DNA of 64,000 nucleotides from contig BBRT01000032.1 in assembly GCA_001417715.1 (NCBI GenBank), positions 1 to 64,000 of the forward strand, read 5' to 3'. This DNA comes from Candidatus Symbiothrix dinenymphae. GTDB lineage: Bacteria; Bacteroidota; Bacteroidia; Bacteroidales; Azobacteroidaceae. Positions 32,522-40,889 of the stretch are shown here, one piece after another. The notes under the pieces are model-generated. The model saw nothing but the letters and a program-made list of their open reading frames with translations, did not search any database and had not been told where the DNA came from. A program made the translations under genes and the position numbers. Each line of letters starts with the position of its first letter. Within the stretch, counting starts at the first letter, position 1.

Positions 32522-33850
32522 ATGAAAAAAATAGCATTAGACATTGACAAGGCATTAGGCACAGTCACAAAGGCGCAAGTGTACGCGCAAGCAGCAAAGG
32601 CAAAACAAGCCAATCAGACACTTGAAAACGGTACCGGCAAGGGCAACGATTTCTTGGGCTGGTTGCATCTGCCGAGTACAATCACAGAAACAGAATTGGC
32701 TGATATTCAGGAAACGGCGTATAAATTTCGCGCCGCGTGCGATGTTATCGTAGTGGTTGGCATCGGCGGCAGCTACCTCGGCGCAAAAGCCGTGCTGGAA
32801 GCCATTGGTGGCACGTTTGACAATTACCGTCATGGTGGGCTTGACTCGCAATCCACTGCCCCAAAGCAGCCGGTAGTTTTATTCGCCGGACACAACATCA
32901 GCGAAGACTATCTGCACGAACTGCAAGCCTATCTGAAAGGCAAATCGTTTGGCATCATCAACATCTCCAAATCGGGCACAACCACCGAACCGGCGTTGGC
33001 GTTCCGCATCCTGAAAAAGCAATTGGAAGACACGGTGGGCAAAGAAACAGCCCGTGAACGCATCGTGGCTGTTACCGACAAAGCCCGCGGCGCACTGCGC
33101 ACGTTGGCAACCAAAGAAGGCTACAAAACATACATCATCCCCGACAATGTGGGCGGACGTTTTTCCGTGCTGACCCCCGTTGGGTTGTTGCCCATCGCGA
33201 TTGCCGGCATCAACATCCAACAATTAGTGGCAGGAGCCGCAGATATGGAATGTGCAACGGCTTCCACCGTGCCTTTTGAAGAGAATATTGCAGAAATTTA
33301 TGCAGCCACCCGCAACGAAATCTACAAGAGTGGCAAAAAAGTGGAGATTTTAGCCAATTTCACCCCCAAATTGCACTATGTGTCCGAATGGTGGAAACAA
33401 CTTTACGGCGAAAGCGAAGGCAAAGAACACAAAGGCATTTTCACAGCCTCAGTAGATTTCACAACCGACCTCCACTCCATGGGACAATGGATTCAGGACG
33501 GCGAACGCAGCATTTTTGAAACAGTGCTGTCGGTGGAACAAGTCAAATACAATGTGGCAGTGCCCACCGATGCCGATGATTTGGACGGTCTAAACTACCT
33601 CGCAGGCAAGCGCGTGGACTATGTGAACAAGCAAGCCGAACTCGGCACCCAAATGGCGCATGTGGACGGCGGCGTGCCCAACCTAAAAATCACACTGCCC
33701 GAACTGAATGAGTATTATTTAGGACAGTTGCTCTACTTCTTCGAGCGCGCCTGTGGCATCAGCGGCTACCTGCTGGGCGTCAATCCATTCGACCAGCCGG
33801 GCGTGGAGGCTTACAAGAAGAATATGTTTGCGCTGCTGGGGAAGAAGTAG
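32522..33850 (+). CDS. pgi: Glucose-6-phosphate isomerase
   Basis: 442 residues, cytoplasmic glycolytic enzyme of the short bacterial type. The start [13 protein letters not shown] is normal for Bacteroidota. Motifs: [55 protein letters not shown] and [23 protein letters not shown]. Residues about 102-112 ([11 protein letters not shown]) stand in a loop before [13 protein letters not shown] and are encoded by a diverged 32-bp repeat arm, so this core enzyme has also taken up the repeat. It is the first core gene after the island. Confidence 0.96.
   Translation: MKKIALDIDKALGTVTKAQVYAQAAKAKQANQTLENGTGKGNDFLGWLHLPSTITETELADIQETAYKFRAACDVIVVVGIGGSYLGAKAVLEAIGGTFDNYRHGGLDSQSTAPKQPVVLFAGHNISEDYLHELQAYLKGKSFGIINISKSGTTTEPALAFRILKKQLEDTVGKETARERIVAVTDKARGALRTLATKEGYKTYIIPDNVGGRFSVLTPVGLLPIAIAGINIQQLVAGAADMECATASTVPFEENIAEIYAATRNEIYKSGKKVEILANFTPKLHYVSEWWKQLYGESEGKEHKGIFTASVDFTTDLHSMGQWIQDGERSIFETVLSVEQVKYNVAVPTDADDLDGLNYLAGKRVDYVNKQAELGTQMAHVDGGVPNLKITLPELNEYYLGQLLYFFERACGISGYLLGVNPFDQPGVEAYKKNMFALLGKK
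32827..32858. repeat. Diverged 32-bp repeat arm inside pgi
   Basis: 28 of 32 positions agree with the MITE left arm (CCGTCATGGTGGGCTTGAC, then TCGCAATCCACTG). The palindrome is partly eroded, suggesting an old insertion. Confidence 0.7.
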
Positions 33851-33882
33851 TCCGGAGCAATTACTACACAAGATATGAAACT

Positions 33883-35904
33883 TTATTGATTGGTGTTTTT
33901 TGCCAGCCTCACGGAGTGTGTCCCTTTCCTCCTATTATGAAATCGTTTATCCATATCCGGTTTTTTTGCTATATCTTTCATTTTTTCTAAAAATTTAAGG
34001 CCATTTTCCTCAATAAAAAACTTTTCATTAGGGTCTTCGGCATAATTTAATGCGTCATTTAAACCTTTTTCCGCTTCACTTAGATATTGTCGACACATAT
34101 CCCATGCCCTGGCTTTGGTCTTTGCCGAACTCATTTTATCTCTACCTGTGTCAATGCATGTTTTAGCTAAATCCATGTTGGATCTCGCCCTGTTTTCTAA
34201 TAATTTAGAGTTAGAAGACAAGTTGGGGTGTTTGGTAATTGCATCATCTATGAACTTAATCACATCTTCCGGTTCGCCTAATTTTTTGAGATTAATAACA
34301 GCCTTTTCGATTTGACTTTCTTCGATTCTTCCGGATAGTGCCCTTGATAGTATGTCATCTGCAAGTGTTTGGTAGCGAATGTTACTCCGTTCATAATTTA
34401 ATATTTCAACTATGGTAATAAGGGTATTGGAATTAACCAAATCATAATCAATATTTTTTTTGTTTAGAAAATCAAATAATTCTTGGGGCTTTCGCTGTTT
34501 TCCAACAATTTCACAATAAAGGTCTAATGTTCTAAAATTATACAAATCGGTTTCAAGCAATTGCACTGCTTGGTTCTTGGCTTCATCCAATTTACCCAAA
34601 ATTATTTTATCCTGGATTTCTTGCATTTCTCTAATTATCCTATGACGAGGATGGGCAGGTAAAATACAAGTTAAACTGTCTAATCCAATTTCAAAAATTG
34701 GGTCAGGACAACCCTCTTCTTTCATGGTTCTAATAATGGTTGGAATACCTTGACCCTCTGATTGTGCCAGCTGAAGTTTATTAAACAAGTAAGCAAAACT
34801 TTGATTTTTCCACTTCGGACTTGCCTTTCCTGCTAAAAACTTGTCCTTGTCAACTCCCCAATGCAAACTTCCCGGCGATTTTATTTCAATTCTATCCGCA
34901 AAAACAGTTATCCGAATGGGTTCTGATATTTCGTAATCTCTGTGAACAATTGCGTTTATCAACGCTTCTTGCAAAGCCCTTATTGGGTATTTTACTTGAT
35001 TGGGTTTATCACTTGTTTTGTCGAATGCAGTGTAAGCCTGAGTATTCAGTAACTCTATGGCTTTTTTGGCTTGTTCAATGATAGAACCGGTTAGGAGATG
35101 TTTCTCTGCAGTTGGCTCACTTCTGTCAATGCCATTATAAATAGATAGCGATGTATAAGCTTCCGGAAAATTGAGGCTAATGGAAGTTTTTTTGCCAAAC
35201 ATAAAAAGAGCAAAATTACGGAGGCACAATTCCTCATTAAGTGTTTTTTTTGCAAAAAGCGGAGGCACAAATTCTGCTATTTGTTCTTTATCCGAAAAAT
35301 AATCTTCCAACGGCTTCGATGGTTGCGTTAATTTCATTTCATTCATACAATCACGGAAGAGTAGCGTGTCAATATCAACTTCACCAACGTTTGGATTAGG
35401 TTGTTTATCAAATGGGACTATTTCCTTTTTTGTTGTCAAAAGCTGATTCAAAATACCATTTCGGGCTTCCCTCGTTTCTTTTCCCATTCTAATATAATAA
35501 TTAGCCGTTTCCCCATCTCTGTAAGTATGAGCCTTAGAGCTGGCTATAACTATGAATATTAGTATTTTGGTTGTTTTATCTTCGGGATTATCAATTTCTT
35601 GAGTCATAGGAGATAATGAGGGACTAACGTTTTCTCGGCAGTGCGCTAAAACCTTTCCTTCAATTTCTTTCAATTTATTAGAAGAAAGCCCCGTATAAAG
35701 AACTTTTTGAAACCCAAAGTCATCTTTAGTTTCTTTTGCACCACAAACAACATATCCTCCCCCAATATTGGCGATATCATTCGCAAAGGCAGAAATAGTT
35801 TTAACGATACTTTTTACAATTTCTTTATCGTCTCCATTTTCTTTCCATTCAACCTTCTCGCTTTCCCTTATTGAAAGTTCTTTTAAGTCTATGTTATAAA
35901 CCAT
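33883..35904 (-). CDS. AlbA_2 / HATPase_c_4 protein with helical repeat C-terminus
   Basis: 673 residues. The N-terminal AlbA_2 domain (SEKVEWKENG, ISAFANDIANIGGGYVVCGAKE) is followed by the HATPase_c_4 region with QEALINAIVHRDYE and GQGIPTIIRTMKEEG. The C-terminal about 270 residues form TPR-like helices (LDEAKNQAVQLLETDLYNF and others). It is a larger relative of the protein at 18589-19902 and probably a regulator or defence protein of the same accessory kind. It is convergent with pgi. A TAACTTTG box at 35926-35933 (- strand) precedes it. Confidence 0.8.
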   Translation of the reverse strand: MVYNIDLKELSIRESEKVEWKENGDDKEIVKSIVKTISAFANDIANIGGGYVVCGAKETKDDFGFQKVLYTGLSSNKLKEIEGKVLAHCRENVSPSLSPMTQEIDNPEDKTTKILIFIVIASSKAHTYRDGETANYYIRMGKETREARNGILNQLLTTKKEIVPFDKQPNPNVGEVDIDTLLFRDCMNEMKLTQPSKPLEDYFSDKEQIAEFVPPLFAKKTLNEELCLRNFALFMFGKKTSISLNFPEAYTSLSIYNGIDRSEPTAEKHLLTGSIIEQAKKAIELLNTQAYTAFDKTSDKPNQVKYPIRALQEALINAIVHRDYEISEPIRITVFADRIEIKSPGSLHWGVDKDKFLAGKASPKWKNQSFAYLFNKLQLAQSEGQGIPTIIRTMKEEGCPDPIFEIGLDSLTCILPAHPRHRIIREMQEIQDKIILGKLDEAKNQAVQLLETDLYNFRTLDLYCEIVGKQRKPQELFDFLNKKNIDYDLVNSNTLITIVEILNYERSNIRYQTLADDILSRALSGRIEESQIEKAVINLKKLGEPEDVIKFIDDAITKHPNLSSNSKLLENRARSNMDLAKTCIDTGRDKMSSAKTKARAWDMCRQYLSEAEKGLNDALNYAEDPNEKFFIEENGLKFLEKMKDIAKKPDMDKRFHNRRKGTHSVRLAKNTNQ

Positions 35905-35925
35905 TTTACTCTATTTTATTACGCG

Positions 35926-35933
35926 CAAAGTTA
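35926..35933 (-). promoter_or_regulatory. TAACTTTG -7 box of the second AlbA_2 gene
   Basis: CAAAGTTA on the + strand, 22 bases before the start at 35904. Confidence 0.5.
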
Positions 35934-35995
35934 CTAAAAATCCCGTAATTGGCATACTTTTCAAGTTAGGTTTCCCGAACGTTGAAAAACCGCAA

Positions 35996-37315
35996 CTACG
36001 CCACCGCATACTGCAGCGCATTCCGCTCCACACGACATTTCGCATAATCCAGCGTCACGTGCAACTCTTTTTGGTCAGTGGAGGGGATTTCAAACATCGC
36101 GTCAATCATCATATTTTCGGTGATGGAGCGCAGTCCGCGTGCACCCAGCTTAAATTCGATGGCTTTGTCCACCACATATTCCAGCACGTCCTCGTCGAAA
36201 GTCAGTTTCACGCCGTCCATTTCAAACATTTTGACGTATTGCTTGATGATGGAGTTTTTGGGTTCGGTGAGGATGGCTCGCAGGGTGGCTCTGTCTAAGG
36301 GTTGCAGGTAAGTCAGCACCGGCAGGCGACCTATTATTTCGGGGATTAAGCCGAAGGCTTTCAGGTCTTGCGGGGCGATGTATTGCAGCATGTTGTTTTT
36401 GTCCAAGCGTGTGTTGTGGGCAGGCGATGTATAGCCAACAACCTGTGTGTTAAGCCGTTGCGATATTTTTCGTTCGATGCCGTCGAAAGCACCTCCGCAC
36501 ACGAAGAGGATGTTTTTAGTGTCGATTGGAATCATTTTTTGATCGGGGTGCTTGCGACCTCCCTGGGGCGGCACGTTCACGATAGAGCCTTCGAGTAGCT
36601 TCAGGAGCCCTTGTTGCACGCCTTCGCCGCTCACGTCGCGCGTGATGGAGGGGTTGTCCGATTTGCGGGCGATTTTGTCTATTTCGTCGATGAAGAGGAT
36701 GCCGCGCTCGGCTTCTTTTACCTTGTAATCAGCCACTTGCAGCAGTCGGGTGAGGATGCTTTCCACATCTTCGCCCACATAGCCGGCTTCTGTCAAAACG
36801 GTGGCATCGACGATGGCAAAGGGCACTTTCAGCATCCGGGCGATGGTTTTTGCCATCAGCGTTTTGCCTGTTCCGGTGGCACCCACCATGATGATGTTGG
36901 ATTTTTCAATCTCTACATCATCGTTCGTTTGCGCCTGTTTCAGGCGTTTGTAGTGGTTGTAAACCGCCACCGCCAAAAAGCGTTTGGCATCGTCCTGACC
37001 AATCACGTATTGGTCTAAAAACGCCTTTATATCGCGCGGAGCGGGCAATTTTTCACTATCTCCGGCATTCCCACCGGCATTTTCGCCGACACGTATACTG
37101 CTGCCACCGGCATTGCGGACTTGCCCCGCAATGCCCTGTGCCGAAGCACTCTGCTCCGCCTTCGCGCCTTCTACCTCTTTTTGCGCCTCCGAAACAATTT
37201 TATTAGCCGCCGCCACACAATCGCCACAAATCAAGCCGGTAAGTCCTGTCAGCAAGTAGCTTACCTCGCGTTCGGAGCGTCCGCAAAAACTGCAATGTTG
37301 AATGGGTTTTTTCAT
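35996..37315 (-). CDS. clpX: ClpX, ATPase subunit of the Clp protease, with repeat-derived linker
   Basis: 439 residues. The zinc-binding domain has CSFCGR and CGDC (residues 9-35). The AAA+ core has Walker A GATGTGKT, Walker [10 protein letters not shown] and sensor motifs; the C-terminal domain is complete. It unfolds substrates and feeds ClpP. The linker between the two domains is longer than usual: residues about 60-70 ([11 protein letters not shown]) come from a 32-bp repeat arm and are followed by a Gly/Asn-rich stretch. Start MKKPIQHC is shared, base for base, with the methyltransferase gene inserted upstream. Confidence 0.96.
   Translation of the reverse strand: MKKPIQHCSFCGRSEREVSYLLTGLTGLICGDCVAAANKIVSEAQKEVEGAKAEQSASAQGIAGQVRNAGGSSIRVGENAGGNAGDSEKLPAPRDIKAFLDQYVIGQDDAKRFLAVAVYNHYKRLKQAQTNDDVEIEKSNIIMVGATGTGKTLMAKTIARMLKVPFAIVDATVLTEAGYVGEDVESILTRLLQVADYKVKEAERGILFIDEIDKIARKSDNPSITRDVSGEGVQQGLLKLLEGSIVNVPPQGGRKHPDQKMIPIDTKNILFVCGGAFDGIERKISQRLNTQVVGYTSPAHNTRLDKNNMLQYIAPQDLKAFGLIPEIIGRLPVLTYLQPLDRATLRAILTEPKNSIIKQYVKMFEMDGVKLTFDEDVLEYVVDKAIEFKLGARGLRSITENMMIDAMFEIPSTDQKELHVTLDYAKCRVERNALQYAVA
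37107..37138. repeat. 32-bp repeat arm inside clpX
   Basis: 28 of 32 positions agree with the MITE arm (CCGGCATTGCGGACTTGCC and CCGCAATGCCCTG). Read on the - strand as [11 protein letters not shown] in the interdomain linker. Confidence 0.85.
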
Positions 37316-37324
37316 TGTTGAATT
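37305..37324. repeat. 20-bp direct repeat, right copy, at the clpX start
   Basis: GGTTTTTTCATTGTTGAATT, identical to 38818-38837. On the - strand it spans the last clpP-type codons and the first four clpX codons, so the two copies bracket the restriction-modification insert. Confidence 0.9.
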
Positions 37325-37326
37325 AT

Positions 37327-37935
37327 TTATAGTTTAATAATTTCTTTTATTAAAGATTTTCTCGCATAAAAAGCCCTACTTATAGACCCATGACCGGGAC
37401 CTTTTGTACGTGCTTGTATCCATTTCCCGTCTTTCCCCGTCAATGCAGAAAATCCTTGTAATGTGCATTTAGTACGAATAAATTCATAATCGGATTGAAT
37501 TTCCTGTATTAAAGTGTCATTTTCCAAAAAATCAAACGACTGAACCTTTAATAATTCAGATTGCACATTATGTTTACCATTCCATGAAACAGCACAAAAA
37601 ACGAGTGATTTCAATTTTTCCCAGCAATGACTTTCAAAGAATGGTGTATCAATTAGATTCTGTGGATTTATCATTGTTATCGCGAAAGTTTCTTTGGGTG
37701 CCCATAGACCTTTTACTTGATAAAAAGCGGTTGATTTCAATTCAAATCCAAGTCCGTTGGGTGCTTGTTTGTTGTCATTTGATAAACCGGCTAAAATTTC
37801 AAGAGTCAACCCTTTCCATCCTTTATTTTGCTTGCCGTCAATATAGGTTGTTATTCCATATTGAACCGCCAATTGTGCAAGATCTTGTCCAATATACTTT
37901 TCGAGATTGCGTATAGCTATTATTCGTGTTATCAT
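37327..37935 (-). CDS. Type II restriction endonuclease, MvaI/BcnI-like
   Basis: 202 residues. GWKGLTLEILAGLSNDNKQA followed by NGLGFELKSTAF resembles the MutH/MvaI-type nuclease core, with Glu46 and the E-x-K pair (Glu65, Lys67) as likely metal-binding residues. Monomeric enzymes of this family nick each strand of short sites. The start overlaps the methyltransferase stop by ATGA (37932-37935), so host protection is made first. Its stop is 11 bases before clpX. The recognition sequence cannot be read from the protein. Confidence 0.75.
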   Translation of the reverse strand: MITRIIAIRNLEKYIGQDLAQLAVQYGITTYIDGKQNKGWKGLTLEILAGLSNDNKQAPNGLGFELKSTAFYQVKGLWAPKETFAITMINPQNLIDTPFFESHCWEKLKSLVFCAVSWNGKHNVQSELLKVQSFDFLENDTLIQEIQSDYEFIRTKCTLQGFSALTGKDGKWIQARTKGPGHGSISRAFYARKSLIKEIIKL

Positions 37936-38828
37936 TTTTCAAATAAATTAGGTTGTTTCTTTAATGCTTCATATCTTTTTATTGTGAGGTCTATATAGCT
38001 CTTCTCTAAATCACATCCAATATATTTTCTATTACCAATTATTTTGCAGGCAATACCGGTCGTACCTCCCCCGTTAAATGGATCAAAAATAACATTTCCC
38101 TCTTTTGTTGATGCCGCTACTATTCTTTTTAATAACGCTAAAGGCTTTTGTGTGGGGTGTTTGCCAAAGATTTTTTCGTTGGGTGAAGGAGTAGGAATAC
38201 TCCACACTGAACGCATTTGCAAATCTTGTTTTTTTAGTTGATCTTCGGGAAATAGTCCACCTTTCATGGATTCATAATTAAAATAATGCTTTGCTTTTTT
38301 GTCTTTTCTTGCCCACAAAACTGTTTCGTGTGAAGCGGTAAAAAACCTGCAACTCAAATTGGGAGAGGCGTTTGGTTTAAACCATGTAATATCATTAAGC
38401 AAATGAAAATTTAGTTTTTGTAACAAAAAGCCACACTGATAAATGGAATGATATGTCCCACTTACCCATATCGTTCCTTCCGGTTTTAAAATTCGTTTAC
38501 ATTCTTTGATCCAAGTTTCATGAAATTCCAAATCATCATCAAAACCTTTGCTTTTGTCCCATTTTCCTTTGTTGACACTAACCATTTGCCCATTTTGACA
38601 GGTAAAGCCGTTATTAGACAACAAATAGGGGGGATCTGCAAAAATCATATCCACATAATTATCCGGAAACTGCGCCATCAGTTCCAAGCAATCATTATTG
38701 TATAAAGCAAAATCGGAGGTTTTGTAAATCGGTCTAATGCTGCGTTGTATATCTTGTTTTTCAACGTGGCAACTGAGATTTTCAACTCCCTTATTTTGTT
38801 CTTTTTCAATAATTTGTGGTTTTTTCAT
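37932..38828 (-). CDS. Type II DNA methyltransferase (beta-class N6-adenine or N4-cytosine)
   Basis: 298 residues. The catalytic motif IV DPPY is at 65-68, followed by the target-recognition region, and motif I FDPFNGGGTTG is near residue 250, the order of beta-class enzymes such as M.HinfI relatives. It protects the host DNA from the endonuclease encoded directly downstream (ATGA overlap). The start MKKP comes from the 20-bp repeat shared with clpX and overlaps the clpP stop by four bases, so translation is coupled to clpP. Confidence 0.85.
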   Translation of the reverse strand: MKKPQIIEKEQNKGVENLSCHVEKQDIQRSIRPIYKTSDFALYNNDCLELMAQFPDNYVDMIFADPPYLLSNNGFTCQNGQMVSVNKGKWDKSKGFDDDLEFHETWIKECKRILKPEGTIWVSGTYHSIYQCGFLLQKLNFHLLNDITWFKPNASPNLSCRFFTASHETVLWARKDKKAKHYFNYESMKGGLFPEDQLKKQDLQMRSVWSIPTPSPNEKIFGKHPTQKPLALLKRIVAASTKEGNVIFDPFNGGGTTGIACKIIGNRKYIGCDLEKSYIDLTIKRYEALKKQPNLFEK

Positions 38829-38837
38829 TGTTGAATT
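38818..38837. repeat. 20-bp direct repeat, left copy, at the clpP stop
   Basis: Identical to 37305-37324. It contains the end of clpP and the start of the methyltransferase gene. Confidence 0.9.
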
Positions 38838-39499
38838 TTACTCCTCAAAATTTCGTCCACCATGCCATATTCGAGGGCTTCCTGTGCGTTCATCCAGAAA
38901 TCGCGGTCGCCGTCGTGCTCCACTTTTTCGTAGGATTGTCCCGAATGTTCGGCTATGATGGTGTAAATTTCCTTTTTGATTTTGATGATTTCGCGTGCTT
39001 GAATTTCGATGTCCGAAGCCTGCCCCTGAGTGCCTCCAAGCGGCTGATGAATCAACACGCGGGAGTGGGGAAGCACATAGCGCAGCCCCTTTTCGCCGGC
39101 AACCAACAGCACAGCCGCCGCAGAAGCCGCCATCCCCGTGCAAATCGTTGATACTTTGCTACTTATGTACTGCATCGTGTCGTACATGCCATAGCAGGCA
39201 TAGACCGAGCCGCCCGGCGAATTGATGTACAGCATGATGTTTTTACCCGCCTCGGCAGATTCGAGATACAGGAGCTGCGCCTGAATCACATTGGCGGTGT
39301 ATTCATCAATCTGCGTGCCCAGAAAGATGATTCTGTCCATCATCAATCGTGAAAACACGTCCATTTGCGACACATTCAATTGGCGTTCCTCCAATATATA
39401 GGGGGTCATACTCGCGGTGACGGTCGCGTACTTGTCGAGCACGTTGGAATTGATGCCAAGGTGCTTTGTTGCGTAATTTCTGAAATCGTTTGTTTGCAT
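38825..39499 (-). CDS. clpP: ClpP, ATP-dependent protease proteolytic subunit
   Basis: 224 residues from the ATG at 39499 (MQTNDFRNYATKHLGI); a longer frame to 39529 starts inside the palindromic repeat. Catalytic Ser in GMAASAAAVLL and His in LIHQPLGG, with a downstream Asp. It forms the barrel that degrades proteins delivered by ClpX. In most relatives clpX follows directly; here a restriction-modification pair stands between them. Confidence 0.96.
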   Translation of the reverse strand: MQTNDFRNYATKHLGINSNVLDKYATVTASMTPYILEERQLNVSQMDVFSRLMMDRIIFLGTQIDEYTANVIQAQLLYLESAEAGKNIMLYINSPGGSVYACYGMYDTMQYISSKVSTICTGMAASAAAVLLVAGEKGLRYVLPHSRVLIHQPLGGTQGQASDIEIQAREIIKIKKEIYTIIAEHSGQSYEKVEHDGDRDFWMNAQEALEYGMVDEILRSKIQQ

Positions 39500-39514
39500 A
39501 ATGTAATGTATTTT

Positions 39515-39541
39515 GTCATTGCGGGTCAAGCCCGCAATGAC
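39515..39541. repeat. Perfect palindromic repeat arm between tig and clpP
   Basis: GTCATTGCGGG, loop TCAAG, CCCGCAATGAC. It is a single arm whose ends have become fully symmetric. It could act as an RNA hairpin between the two coding regions. Confidence 0.85.
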
Positions 39542-39542
39542 A

Positions 39543-40874
39543 TCAAGTATATAATTTTTTAAAATCCTCCATTGAAATATCTTGGGGTTGCAGAGTGGCT
39601 TGCTCTTTCAAAATGTTGATTAGTCTGCCTTCGTAGACTTTATCGGCAAGCCCGCGCACTGTTTCCTGTTTTTTTAGCATCTCTTGGACGTAGTTTTCGA
39701 GCATACTATCGGGGACATTGCTCATGCCATATTGGGCAAATTGTGCGCGTGTGGCATTTTGTGCAGCATTTACTACCTCTTCATCAGTGATTTCGACCTT
39801 GTTTTCCTTGATGATTTCACTTTTTATCAGTTGAAATATCAAGTTGGAGCGAATTTGAGCGTAATCCGTGTCGATGGCTTCCGGCGTGCGATCCGGGTTG
39901 CTTTCGATCAGCCGACGTTTCAAGAACTCATCGGGGAATTGCACGTCTGCTGCCTTTTCTTCCAATGCTTTTTGGGCATCGAGCAGGAAGCGGTAATCGC
40001 TTTCGGGGACGAATTGGACGGCGAGTGTTTCCCTGATTTTGTCGCGCAATTGGGCTTCGGAAGTCACGGTGCCCGGCTCACAGATTTTGTCGAACAGTTC
40101 CTGATTGAGTTCGCCTTCGGTGTAGCGCGTGATTCCTTCGATTTTAATGGTTACCTCGCCCGTGTGATTTTTCACCTCTTCCTTTGCTATTTTCAGCAGT
40201 GAAGCGAGTTCGGCTTCGTGCCCTTCAAAAGCCTTGTAGGGGTTGAATGCGATGGTGTCGCCCTTTTTTGCGCCGTCAAATTTGGCTTTTTCTGCCGCGT
40301 CTTTGATGAATGAGGGCATCAACACAGCGTTTTCTACCACTAACCCGTCTAATTCCGTCAATGTGCCTTTGACCATATCCTTGTCCTGCACCTCATCAAC
40401 TTCTACGTATGTGCCGCAATGGGCTTTGTAATTGTTGATGTGCGGTTCAAGCATCTCATCGGGCACTTGAAGCGTATAATAAGGCAACTTATCCTTTTTT
40501 GTCAGTCGCACATTGATTTCCGGTGCCAAACCGATGTCGAACGAGAACGAGTAATCGTCCTGTTTGTCTAAATCCAATGTCGGGAGTTTTTCCTTTGCGG
40601 GCAACGGATCTCCTATGAGCGGCAAATGGTTGTCGTTGACGTAATCGTTTAAACCTTTGGAAAGCAACGTATTGACTTCTTCCGCCAGCAGTGCTTTGCC
40701 ATACATCGCTTTGATGCGCCCCAAAGGAGCCATCCCTTTACGGAAGCCGGGAACCAGGACTTTTTGCTGATAACTCTTCAGCGCTTTATCAACTTTCGCT
40801 TGATAATCCGCCCTCTCAATGGTGACGGTTAGCGTTGCGTTAACCGGGTCGCTATTTGTTTGTGTAACTTGCAT
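39543..40874 (-). CDS. tig: Trigger factor (ribosome-associated chaperone)
   Basis: 443 residues. The ribosome-docking motif is VPGFRKGMAP (residues about 42-51); an FKBP-like middle region and a helical C-terminal domain follow. It shields nascent chains at the ribosome exit. It lies directly upstream of clpP on the - strand, the usual Bacteroidota order, and 15 bases after the leucine-rich-repeat gene. No clear TAnnTTTG box is seen in that short gap, so it may be read from a promoter inside the upstream gene. Confidence 0.93.
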   Translation of the reverse strand: MQVTQTNSDPVNATLTVTIERADYQAKVDKALKSYQQKVLVPGFRKGMAPLGRIKAMYGKALLAEEVNTLLSKGLNDYVNDNHLPLIGDPLPAKEKLPTLDLDKQDDYSFSFDIGLAPEINVRLTKKDKLPYYTLQVPDEMLEPHINNYKAHCGTYVEVDEVQDKDMVKGTLTELDGLVVENAVLMPSFIKDAAEKAKFDGAKKGDTIAFNPYKAFEGHEAELASLLKIAKEEVKNHTGEVTIKIEGITRYTEGELNQELFDKICEPGTVTSEAQLRDKIRETLAVQFVPESDYRFLLDAQKALEEKAADVQFPDEFLKRRLIESNPDRTPEAIDTDYAQIRSNLIFQLIKSEIIKENKVEITDEEVVNAAQNATRAQFAQYGMSNVPDSMLENYVQEMLKKQETVRGLADKVYEGRLINILKEQATLQPQDISMEDFKKLYT

Positions 40875-40889
40875 TATTTATTTTTATTG

